DNA of 64,000 nucleotides, from assembly GCF_022761115.1 (NCBI RefSeq), contig NZ_JAKWJS010000007.1:184740-248739 (forward strand), in the 5' to 3' direction. Numbering within the stretch: the first letter of the stretch is position 1; each line of letters begins with the position of its first letter. Position numbers and translations under genes: made by a program. Shown one piece after another: positions 57,014 through 64,000 of this stretch. A model generated the notes under the pieces. It saw only the letters and a list, made by a program, of their open reading frames with translations. It was not told where the DNA came from and ran no database searches. The stretch comes from Dyella sp. RRB7. GTDB taxonomy: Bacteria; Pseudomonadota; Gammaproteobacteria; Xanthomonadales; Rhodanobacteraceae.

Positions 57014-59112
57014 GCCACTCTCTCGATGACGCGGGTGAACGGCGGCAGCGCCTTCAGCATGCGCTCGCCATAACGCTTCAGCACCACGCGCCGGTCGAGC
57101 AGCACGATGCGGCCGTGGTCGGTTTCGGTGCGGATCAGGCGGCCGCAATACTGCGTGAGCAGGCGCGTCGCCTCGGGTACGGTCACTTCGATAAACGGAT
57201 TGCGCCCGCGCGATTCCAGCCATTCCGCATAGGTCGCGCCGACCGGATCGGTCGGCACCGCGAACGGCAGCTGGGTGATGACTACCGTCTCGCACAGCTT
57301 GCCGGGAAGGTCCAGACCTTCGCCGAACGAGGCCAGCCCGAACAGCGTGCTGCCCTTGCCGGCCTCGACATCGGCGATGTGCTCGGCCACCAGCTGCGCC
57401 TTGCCTAGCGAGCCTTGCGCGCGCACCTTGCGCACGTATTCGATCGGCAGTTTCTGCAGTACGCGATCGAGCTTGGCGCGCGAGGTGAACAACACCAGGT
57501 TGCCGGCGTCCCAATCGAGATTGTCGGCCAGCCAGTCGCAGACTTCCTGCGTGTGTTCCTCGCGTGCGTCGGGCAGCGTGCGCATGGCGGGCACTTCCAG
57601 CCGCGCCTGCGCGGCAAGGTCGAACGGCGAGGGCAGGCTGAGCGTCACCGAATCGTCCGGCAGGCCCACCGCATCGGCAAAGCCGCGGAAATTGCCGCCC
57701 GCACTGAGCGTGGCCGAGGTCATCACCACCGCGCTCGCATTGCCCCACAGCACGCTGCGCAGCAGGCCTCCCGCCGATACGGCCGAGGCATGGCAGACCA
57801 GCTGCTGGTCGCCGCTGAGCGTGACCCAGCGCGCCAGCGGCGGCGCATGCTCGCCATCGCTGGCCGACCAGGCGCGCCAGGTGCGCACCTGGCGGTCGAT
57901 GCGCTCCAGCGCCATGCCCAGCTCGCGCGACAACGCCTCGTGGGTGGGGCCGCTTTCGGTCATCTCCAGCACGGCGCGGCGCACCGCGCCCACCCAGCGT
58001 TCCACTTCGCCCGTGAACACATAGAGCGCGCGCGCATGTTCCACCCAGGCATCGGGCAACTGGCCAAGCGAGCCGCGATACATCGGCTCGTTGTCATCGG
58101 GCGAAGGGAGCCAGCCGAGGCGGATTTCCTTTTCCAGTTCTTCCAGCGCGTCGCTGAGTTCCTGCAGTTTTTCATCGCCGGCATCGAGCGAAAGCTTGCC
58201 GATCACTTCCTTGTCGGTGAGCGAATAGGCCGCGTGAATCTGCCGGCCCAGGCGGCTGAGCTGGCGCACGGCCACGCTCATGTACACCTCGGCCGCGCCA
58301 CGGTCGATCGCCTTCGACGGCACGTGATGGCCTTCGTCGAAGATGTACAGCGTCTCGTCCGGCTTGGGCAGGATCACGCCGCCGAAGCCTTCTTCCTCGC
58401 GCGGCATGGTGAGGTCGGCCAGCACCAAGTCCTGGTTGGCCACGATGATGTCCGCGTCGCCCACCGCGCGGCGCGCGGCGAAGAACGGGCAAGCCATGAA
58501 CTGGCCGCATTTGCGTCCCGTGCAGCCGCCCGCGCTGGTGGTGATCATGGGGCGCAGCACGTCGCTGATCGGCTCGGGCGCAGCGTCGATGTCGCCGTCC
58601 CACTCGCCGCGATCGAACTGGCCGGCGAGCTTGGACAGCGCTTTCTTGTCGCGCTCCTGCGGCGGCTTGGTCCATAGCGCCAGGTCGGCGTCGAAGCCCA
58701 GGCCCAGCTGCGCCGTATCGTTGAGGCTGTTGCTGGCCATCGCCAGGTTGCGCGGGCACAGGTAACGCCCACGGCCCTTGGCCAGCGCCACCTTCGCTTC
58801 GCGTCCGTTGAGCTTCAGATACAGCGGGATATCGCGCTGCACCAGCTGCTCCTGCAGTGCGACGGTGGCGGTGGCGATCAGCAGTTTCTTCTTCTGCGCG
58901 CGCGCCACCTCGACGCCGGCGATCAGGTACGCCATCGACTTGCCGGTGCCGGTGGGTGCTTCGATCACCGCCGCGCCACCTTCCTGGGCCAGTGCCTTGG
59001 CCACCTCGGCGATCATCTTTCCTTGCGACGCGCGCGCGCGAAAGCCCGGCAAGCCGTCCTTCAGTCGCGTGTAGGCGGCGCGGATGTCGTCCTTGATGGC
59101 GTCGGTGAGCAT
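57010..59112 (-). CDS. dinG: ATP-dependent DNA helicase DinG
   Basis: 700-residue superfamily 2, XPD-like 5'-3' helicase. Walker A is EAPTGTGKSMAY near residue 50, DEGHH is the Walker B box, and LFGLASFGEGLDLPGKLCETV and QYCGRLIRTETDHG are the C-terminal motifs. The Fe-S cluster cysteines are probably those in GRYLCPRN and GGCTGRKCGQFMACPFF. It resolves R-loops and other DNA structures at stalled forks. It is 6 bases downstream of the FAD protein gene on the same strand. Confidence 0.94.
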   Translation of the reverse strand: MLTDAIKDDIRAAYTRLKDGLPGFRARASQGKMIAEVAKALAQEGGAAVIEAPTGTGKSMAYLIAGVEVARAQKKKLLIATATVALQEQLVQRDIPLYLKLNGREAKVALAKGRGRYLCPRNLAMASNSLNDTAQLGLGFDADLALWTKPPQERDKKALSKLAGQFDRGEWDGDIDAAPEPISDVLRPMITTSAGGCTGRKCGQFMACPFFAARRAVGDADIIVANQDLVLADLTMPREEEGFGGVILPKPDETLYIFDEGHHVPSKAIDRGAAEVYMSVAVRQLSRLGRQIHAAYSLTDKEVIGKLSLDAGDEKLQELSDALEELEKEIRLGWLPSPDDNEPMYRGSLGQLPDAWVEHARALYVFTGEVERWVGAVRRAVLEMTESGPTHEALSRELGMALERIDRQVRTWRAWSASDGEHAPPLARWVTLSGDQQLVCHASAVSAGGLLRSVLWGNASAVVMTSATLSAGGNFRGFADAVGLPDDSVTLSLPSPFDLAAQARLEVPAMRTLPDAREEHTQEVCDWLADNLDWDAGNLVLFTSRAKLDRVLQKLPIEYVRKVRAQGSLGKAQLVAEHIADVEAGKGSTLFGLASFGEGLDLPGKLCETVVITQLPFAVPTDPVGATYAEWLESRGRNPFIEVTVPEATRLLTQYCGRLIRTETDHGRIVLLDRRVVLKRYGERMLKALPPFTRVIERVA

Positions 59113-59118
59113 GCCCTC

Positions 59119-60753
59119 TCAGCGGCCCGCGTTGATGGCCAGCGCGACGGCTTCCGCCACGCGGATGCCGTCGACGGCGGCGGAAAGGATGCCGCCGGCA
59201 TAGCCGGCGCCTTCGCCGGCGGGGTACAGGCCGCGCGTGTTGAGGCTCTGGTAGTCGTCGCCGCGGCGGATGCGCACCGGTGACGAGGTGCGTGTCTCGA
59301 CGCCGGTAAGCACGGCGTCGTGCATGGCGAAGCCCTTGATCTGGCGATCGAAGGCGGGCAGTGCTTCGCGAATGGCTTCGATGGCGTAGTCCGGTAGCGC
59401 GGAAGCGAGATCGGTCAGGCGCACGCCGGGCTTGTACGAGGGCTGTACCTCGCCGAATTTGGCGGATGGCTTGCCCGCGATGAAGTCACCCACGAGTTGT
59501 CCGGGCGCGCTGTAGTCGCCACCGCCGAGTGCATAGGCGCGCGATTCAAGTTCGCGTTGCAGCGCGATGCCTGCCAGCGGGCTGCCGCTGTCGTCGAACG
59601 GTGCGAAATCCGACGGATCGATGCCCACCACGATGGCGGCATTGGCGTTGCGCTCGTTGCGCGAGTACTGGCTCATGCCGTTGGTGACCACGCGGCCGGG
59701 CTCGGACGTGGCCGCCACCACGGTACCGCCAGGGCACATGCAGAAGCTGTAGACCGAGCGACCATTCTTGCAGTGATGCACCAGCTTGTAGTCCGCCGCG
59801 CCGAGGATCGGATGGCCGGCCTGCGGGCCAAAGCGCGCGCGGTCGATGATCGATTGCGGATGCTCGATGCGGAAGCCGATGGAGAACGGCTTGGCCTCCA
59901 TGTACACGCCGCGCTCGTGCAGCATGAAGAAGGTGTCGCGCGCGCTGTGGCCCACGGCGAGCACCACGTGGTCGCTGCGGATCTGCTCGCCGCTGGCCAG
60001 CACCACGCCGCGCAGGTGACGCGTGCCGTCGGCGTCGGTATCCACCAGCAGATCGTCCACGCGCTGCTTGAAGCGGATTTCGCCGCCCAGCGACTCGATG
60101 GTGGCGCGCATGTTTTCCACCATCGTCACCAGGCGGAAGGTGCCGATATGCGGCTTGCTGACGTACAGGATTTCGTCCGGCGCGCCGGCCTTCACGAATT
60201 CGGCGAGCACCTTGCGGCCATGGTGCTTCGGGTCGGAGATCTGGCTGTACAGCTTGCCGTCGGAAAAGGTGCCGGCGCCGCCTTCGCCGAACTGCACGTT
60301 CGACTCCGGTTCGAGCTGGCGTTTGCGCCACAGGCCCCAGGTATCCACCGTGCGCTCGCGCACCGCCTTGCCGCGGTCGAGGATGATGGGCTTGTAGCCC
60401 ATCTGCGCCAGCAACAGCCCGGCGAACAGGCCGCAGGGGCCGGTGCCGATCACGATGGGCCGGTGTTCCAACTGCTCGGGCGCCTGCGCCACAAAGTGGT
60501 AACCGGTGTCGGGCGTGGGTTGCACGTGCTTGTCGTCGGCATGGCGCTTGAGCACGCCGGCTTCGTCGGCCACATCCACGTCGAGCGTGTAGATCAGCTG
60601 GATCGCGCCGCGCTTGCGCGCGTCATGGCCGCGGCGAAACACCGTATAGCCGCGCAGCGCATCCTTGCCCAGGCCCAGCTTGGCGCGGATGGCGGCCTCG
60701 ATGGCGCCATCGGCGTGATCCAGCGGTAGCTTGATATCGGTGAGTCGCAGCAT
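59119..60753 (-). CDS. FAD-dependent dehydrogenase, COG2509-like
   Basis: 544 residues. A roughly 100-residue N-terminal domain (LRLTDIKLPLDHADGAIEAA) precedes the FAD-binding fold (PIVIGTGPCGLFAGLLLAQM, about 104-123). Further signatures: ILDRGKAVRERTVDTWGLW, NVQFGEGGAGTFSDGKLYS, FCMCPGGTVVAATSEPG and LYPAGEGAGYAGGILSAAVDG. The family is widespread and its substrate unknown. Six bases separate it from dinG, so they are cotranscribed. Confidence 0.88.
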   Translation of the reverse strand: MLRLTDIKLPLDHADGAIEAAIRAKLGLGKDALRGYTVFRRGHDARKRGAIQLIYTLDVDVADEAGVLKRHADDKHVQPTPDTGYHFVAQAPEQLEHRPIVIGTGPCGLFAGLLLAQMGYKPIILDRGKAVRERTVDTWGLWRKRQLEPESNVQFGEGGAGTFSDGKLYSQISDPKHHGRKVLAEFVKAGAPDEILYVSKPHIGTFRLVTMVENMRATIESLGGEIRFKQRVDDLLVDTDADGTRHLRGVVLASGEQIRSDHVVLAVGHSARDTFFMLHERGVYMEAKPFSIGFRIEHPQSIIDRARFGPQAGHPILGAADYKLVHHCKNGRSVYSFCMCPGGTVVAATSEPGRVVTNGMSQYSRNERNANAAIVVGIDPSDFAPFDDSGSPLAGIALQRELESRAYALGGGDYSAPGQLVGDFIAGKPSAKFGEVQPSYKPGVRLTDLASALPDYAIEAIREALPAFDRQIKGFAMHDAVLTGVETRTSSPVRIRRGDDYQSLNTRGLYPAGEGAGYAGGILSAAVDGIRVAEAVALAINAGR

Positions 60754-60829
60754 GCGGGCGCGGGGTTCAGGCAGTGACAGTCGCGCATTTTCGCACGTCC
60801 GGGGCCCCGCTTCCCGCCGGGCGGCCGGA

Positions 60830-61483
60830 TCAGCCCTCGGCGGCGATCCGGCGCAGGGTCTGTTCGAACACTTCCGCCGGCTGGCCGCCCTGGATCAGGT
60901 AGCGGTCGTTCACGATCACCGACGGCACCGCGCGGATGCCTTGTGACTGGTAGAACTGCTCCTGCGCGCGCACGTCCTGGGCATAGCGGCCCTCGTCCAG
61001 CACCAGGCGGGCGGTAAGCGGGTCCAGCCCGACCTTGGCCGCCACGTCCACCAGCACGTCATGCGAACTCACGTCGCGCCCTTGGGTGAAATACGCCGCC
61101 AGCAGCGCCTGCTTCAGCTCGGTCTGGCGGCCTTCCAGCGCGGCCCAGTGCAACAGCCGGTGCGCATCGAAGGTATTGACGATGCGCTTGCGCTTGTCCA
61201 TGTCGAAGGTGAAACCCACGTCGGCGCCGCGCTGGCGGATCGCCTCCTGGTTCTGCGTCATCTGCTCGGGCGTGCTGCCGTACTTGCGTGCCAGATGCTC
61301 GGCGACGTCCTCGCCCTCGGGCGCCATCTGCGGGTTCAGCTCGAATGGCTGGAAGTGCAGGTTCACCTCGACGTCGCTGCCCAAGTTTTGCAGCGCCTGT
61401 TCCAGCGATTTCAGCCCGATGGCGCACCACGGGCACACCACGTCGGAGACGAAGTCGATCTTGATCGGAGTGGGGGCAGCCAT
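60830..61483 (-). CDS. DsbA-family oxidoreductase, FrnE-like
   Basis: 217 residues, no signal peptide, hence cytoplasmic. The thioredoxin-like CPWC motif is at residues 17-20 (SDVVCPWCAIG), the helical insert follows (FELNPQMAPEGEDVAEHLARKYG), and the cis-proline loop reads GIRAVPSVIVNDRYLIQGGQP. FrnE-type proteins act as disulfide isomerases or in polyketide and stress pathways. It stands as a single gene. Confidence 0.93.
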   Translation of the reverse strand: MAAPTPIKIDFVSDVVCPWCAIGLKSLEQALQNLGSDVEVNLHFQPFELNPQMAPEGEDVAEHLARKYGSTPEQMTQNQEAIRQRGADVGFTFDMDKRKRIVNTFDAHRLLHWAALEGRQTELKQALLAAYFTQGRDVSSHDVLVDVAAKVGLDPLTARLVLDEGRYAQDVRAQEQFYQSQGIRAVPSVIVNDRYLIQGGQPAEVFEQTLRRIAAEG

Positions 61484-61576
61484 GGCGGGTCCTCGGGGCG
61501 GAGTGCTGGTGTCGTCGAGATGGGGGCGCTATCGCCCCGATCAACTTCTACGCAGGCACCCGCCCCTCAGTCCAAT

Positions 61577-61623
61577 CCTCTCTCCCACAGGGACTACCTT
61601 CGGGTCGCCCCACGGGGAGAGGG
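61577..61623. repeat. CTCTCCC/GGGGAGAG intergenic repeat
   Basis: CCTCTCTCCC and GGGGAGAGGG form an interrupted palindrome with an inner region (ACTACCTTCGGGTCGCC) in the gap between DUF1993 and frnE-like genes. It is related to the elements at 7086, 43537 and 63951. Confidence 0.6.
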
Positions 61624-61635
61624 AGACAGGCGTAC

Positions 61636-62142
61636 TTACGGCTTGCCGATGAAATCGGTCTTGCCCAGGTCCGCGCCCGCCTGGCGCAGGATGGCGTAGG
61701 CCGTGGTGCAGTGGAAGAACAGGTTGGGAATCACGAAGTGCAGCAGGTAGCCCTGGCCTTCGAAATGCTGCTCGCCGGTGCGCATCTTGAGCGTGATCTC
61801 GCGCGTCTCGCTGCCGTCGATCTGGTCCGGCTTGAAGTTCTTGATGTATTCGATGGCGCGTTCGATACGCTTGTGCAGCTCGTCGAAGCTCGACTCGTTG
61901 TCCTCGAACTTCAGCGGCTCCACGCCGGCCAGGCGGGCGCAGCCGTTCTTGGCCATGTCGGTGGCGATCTGCACCTGGCGGGTCAGCGGCAGCATGTCCG
62001 GGGTCAGGCGCGACTGCAGCAGCAGCGACGGCTCGTACTTGCGCGCCTCGGCATGGGCCTCGCCCTTGCGCAGCACATGCTGCAGGTTGCTCAGTGCGCG
62101 CAGGAAGACGGGAACGGATGCCTGGTACATCGACAGTGTCAT
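61636..62142 (-). CDS. DUF1993-family protein
   Basis: 168 residues. It begins MTLSMYQASVPVFLRALSNL and continues EARKYEPSLLLQSRLTPDML, PLTRQVQIATDMAKNGCARL, EDNESSFDELHKRIERAIEY and YLLHFVIPNLFFHCTTAYAIL. The family looks like a four-helix DinB-type bundle; no enzymatic activity is established. ATG 62142 overlaps the MFS exporter stop by 4 bases, so the two are coupled. Confidence 0.9.
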   Translation of the reverse strand: MTLSMYQASVPVFLRALSNLQHVLRKGEAHAEARKYEPSLLLQSRLTPDMLPLTRQVQIATDMAKNGCARLAGVEPLKFEDNESSFDELHKRIERAIEYIKNFKPDQIDGSETREITLKMRTGEQHFEGQGYLLHFVIPNLFFHCTTAYAILRQAGADLGKTDFIGKP

Positions 62143-63494
62143 GGGGAATGCTCCGAAGGTTCGGTGGTGGAAACCGTGGGTGGAAGCGGGGTCGACGGCG
62201 GCAGTTCCGCCGTGGCCTCCGCGCTTGCCGTGGCGGGGGCACCGGCCAGGTCCTGTGCGTGGCGCGTGACGCGCACGGCGATGACCGTACCGATGGCCAG
62301 CAGCACCGCCGACAGCACAAAGGCCAGGCCGGGAAGATGCCACGGCGATGCCGGCGAAATGGAGAACGAGAACACCTGGGCGAACAGGAACGGACCAAAG
62401 ATGCCGGCGAAGCTCGCCAGGCTGCTGATCGCGCCCTGCAGGCGGCCCTGTTCGCTGGGGTCCACCTGGTGCGTCATGATCGACTGGATCGGCGGTTGCG
62501 ACAGGCCCCATAGCGCCATCAGCGGAATGCCCAGCAGGAACACGAAGCCGTTGTCGGCCAGCCCCATCGCCAGGAATGCGCCAATGCCGCACAACATGCC
62601 GCCCAGCATCAGTCGCCGCTCGCCAAAGCGCGGCGCCAGCCGGCGCGTGAGCACGGCCTGCACCAAGCCGTCGCAGCCACCCATCAGCATCAACACATAA
62701 CCCACCGCCTGCGGACCCCAGCCGTAGCGATAATCCGCATACAGCACGAAGGTGGTCTGCAGCACGTAATGCGCCAGGTACACCAGGAACATCACCACCG
62801 CCAGGCCCAGCACCAGCGGATAGCGGCGCAGCAGCGTCAGCGAACCCAGCGGGTGCGCGCTATGCATCTCGAAGCGCGGCGTGCGCCGCTCCTTCGGCAG
62901 CGACTCGGGCAATACGAACAGCCCATACAGGAAATTGCAGGCCGCCAGCGCGGCGGCGACCCAAAAGGGCAGGCGCAGGTCGTAATGGCCGAGAAAGCCG
63001 CCCACGCCCGGACCGATGATGAAGCCCAGCCCGAATGCGCTGCCGAGCACGCCATAGGCTGCGGCGCGCTTCTCCTTCGGCGTGATGTCGGCGATATACG
63101 CATTGGCCGTGGTGAAGCTGGCGGCCGTCATGCCCAGCAGCACGCGCGCAAAGAATAGCAGCCACAAGGTTGGCGCCAGCGCGAGCAGCACGAAATTCAG
63201 CGACAGGCCCGCATTGGAAATCAGGATCACCGGGCGTCGCCCGAAGCGATCCGACAGCGCGCCCTGCACCGGCGAGAAGGCGAACTGCACGGCGGCAAAC
63301 ACCGTGCTGAATACGCCCACCCACCACGCCGCATTGGCAATGCCACCGCCGGCCAACTGCTCGATCAGGTGCGGCAACACCGGGATGACGATGCCAAACG
63401 CCAGCATGTCCAGCACCACGGTGATGTAGATCAGCATTACCGCGGCGCGGCGGCGAGGGTGAAGCTCGTTGATGGCTGGCGCTGGCTGGTCCAT
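62139..63494 (-). CDS. MFS multidrug/tetracycline-type efflux transporter (Tet/TCR family)
   Basis: 451 residues with 12 predicted helices. TetA-like motifs: VLDMLAFGIVIPVLPHLIEQL in helix 1, PVQGALSDRFGRRPVILIS (motif A), ANAYIADITPKEKRAAAYGV, and GFIIGPGVGGFLG (motif C of 12-helix antiporters). It is a proton-driven exporter; sequence alone does not distinguish tetracycline from other drugs. No TetR gene is adjacent. The last 35 residues are a Pro/Thr-rich tail. ATG 63494 is preferred over the much longer open frame. Confidence 0.88.
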   Translation of the reverse strand: MDQPAPAINELHPRRRAAVMLIYITVVLDMLAFGIVIPVLPHLIEQLAGGGIANAAWWVGVFSTVFAAVQFAFSPVQGALSDRFGRRPVILISNAGLSLNFVLLALAPTLWLLFFARVLLGMTAASFTTANAYIADITPKEKRAAAYGVLGSAFGLGFIIGPGVGGFLGHYDLRLPFWVAAALAACNFLYGLFVLPESLPKERRTPRFEMHSAHPLGSLTLLRRYPLVLGLAVVMFLVYLAHYVLQTTFVLYADYRYGWGPQAVGYVLMLMGGCDGLVQAVLTRRLAPRFGERRLMLGGMLCGIGAFLAMGLADNGFVFLLGIPLMALWGLSQPPIQSIMTHQVDPSEQGRLQGAISSLASFAGIFGPFLFAQVFSFSISPASPWHLPGLAFVLSAVLLAIGTVIAVRVTRHAQDLAGAPATASAEATAELPPSTPLPPTVSTTEPSEHSP

Positions 63495-63671
63495 GGGTGG
63501 GGGACTGGGGGTGCGGATGCGCACGATAGCCGATTGCTTGGGATGAGGTGTGTGCAGTGCAGTAATTTGAGGGTGCGGGTGGCTGGATGGGGGATTTTGT
63601 TCTGGTGTGGCGTGATCGCCAGGGTGCCGCCTGCGCGGCGGGCGTTTCGACCTCCTGCCGGAGGCCGAGTC

Positions 63672-63699
63672 ACTTCTCTTTGCTGGCCCAAAGAGAAGT
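63672..63699. repeat. AAAGAGAAGT intergenic repeat hairpin
   Basis: Perfect 11-bp arms ACTTCTCTTTG and CAAAGAGAAGT with loop CTGGCC, followed by AACCCAGAGAAA. The motif, with its preceding GGAGGCCGAGTC, resembles an intergenic repeat common in Xanthomonadaceae and Pseudomonas that is often mis-annotated as tiny ORFs. Confidence 0.65.
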
Positions 63700-63950
63700 A
63701 ACCCAGAGAAATGGCCTTCAAAGCCAAGGCTCGTAGCGTTGCGCGGAATACAGGCCGGAACGCTCTCTGGGGCCTCGCTGCGGGATCCCTTCGCCGCTAC
63801 ACAGCGGTGAGACCATAGCGCTGCGCAACGCGCCATAGCGCTGAGGGCTTAAGGCCGGTGTGGCGGCGTTGATGGGTTGCTATAGCTCCCGAAGGTGGCG
63901 GTATCCATGGTTATAACCGTCACTGAGGCTAGATGGTCCCCTCACCCCAA

Positions 63951-63973
63951 CCCTCTCCCCGGAGGGGAGAGGG
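63951..63973. repeat. CCCTCTCCCC palindrome
   Basis: Perfect 10-bp arms CCCTCTCCCC and GGGGAGAGGG around GGA, preceded by CCCCTCACCCCAA. It is the cleanest copy of the CTCTCCCC repeat family in the window. Confidence 0.7.
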
Positions 63974-64000
63974 AGCCAAGACGTGAAGCGCGCCGCTTTA

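Larger units (their letters stand above)
63495..64000. other. Non-coding right end of the window with repeats
   Basis: 506 bases with no supported gene. It contains the AAAGAGAAG-type hairpin repeat (63672-63699), two copies of CCATAGCGCTG about 19 bases apart near 63813-63842, and a CTCTCCCC palindrome (63951-63973). The long open frames across it are compositional. Confidence 0.55.

Noticed and set aside
63437..63836. Long minus-strand extension upstream of the MFS exporter
   Set aside because: The translated extension is Arg/Pro/Ser-rich repeat DNA; the transporter begins properly at 63494.

Overview
The window is high-GC, densely coded chromosomal DNA. Protein content (class I ribonucleotide reductase with an N-terminal ATP-cone, DbpA, RluF, YadGH, TatABC, GltBD, EnvC, DinG, a chaperone-usher pilus) fits a gammaproteobacterium. 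The style of the NrdA N-terminus and the dispersed palindromic repeats suggest the Lysobacterales (Xanthomonadales), perhaps a Dyella/Rhodanobacter/Luteibacter-like genus; the genus is inference only. No rRNA, tRNA, CRISPR array, complete insertion sequence or prophage was seen.

Layout. 1-3.97 kb (minus): a BlaI-type repressor, an M56 BlaR1-like membrane metallopeptidase and two FtsX-type ABC permeases form one apparent operon, with two BlaI-type operators over its promoter. 4.3-6 kb (plus): a small membrane protein, an SPFH lipoprotein and a bacteriohemerythrin. 6-10.1 kb (minus): nrdA-nrdB, preceded by a cobalamin riboswitch and, upstream of that, a sigma70-like promoter with two NrdR-box-like sites 32 bp apart. 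10.2-25.4 kb: mostly peptidases and housekeeping enzymes (DJ-1/PfpI protein, M13 peptidase, cysteine-dioxygenase-like protein with an FAD enzyme, a ClpP-fold membrane protein, M28 peptidase, glutaminyl cyclase, DbpA, sugar porter, RluF, YadGH). 25.5-33.4 kb: fpr, an isolated mini-pilin gene, a complete chaperone-usher pilus operon (pilin, chaperone, usher, adhesin), and a membrane protein with an XRE regulator. 33.4-43.6 kb: a hydrolase translationally coupled to a Nat-like ABC exporter, an M49-like lipoprotein, hemH, a SYLF protein, and tatABC with a cupin gene. 43.6-54.4 kb: S41 peptidase, EnvC, gltBD, a double-domain methylglyoxal synthase and an NRDE protein. 54.4-64 kb (minus): YchJ, a DUF938 methyltransferase, NnrU, HutD-dinG, an FAD protein, FrnE, DUF1993 and a Tet-type MFS exporter.

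How the genes work together. Many neighbours share 4-bp ATGA/GTGA stop-start overlaps (yadG-yadH, chaperone-usher-adhesin, hydrolase-ABC-permease, tatC-cupin, gltB-gltD, dinG-hutD, MFS-DUF1993), so translational coupling is a theme here. The most distinctive regulatory logic is the apparent dual control of nrdAB by NrdR (nucleotide status) and adenosylcobalamin. The most unusual genes are the coiled-coil BlaR1-like sensor tied to FtsX permeases, the tandem methylglyoxal synthase, and the mini-pilin with a hairpin leader.
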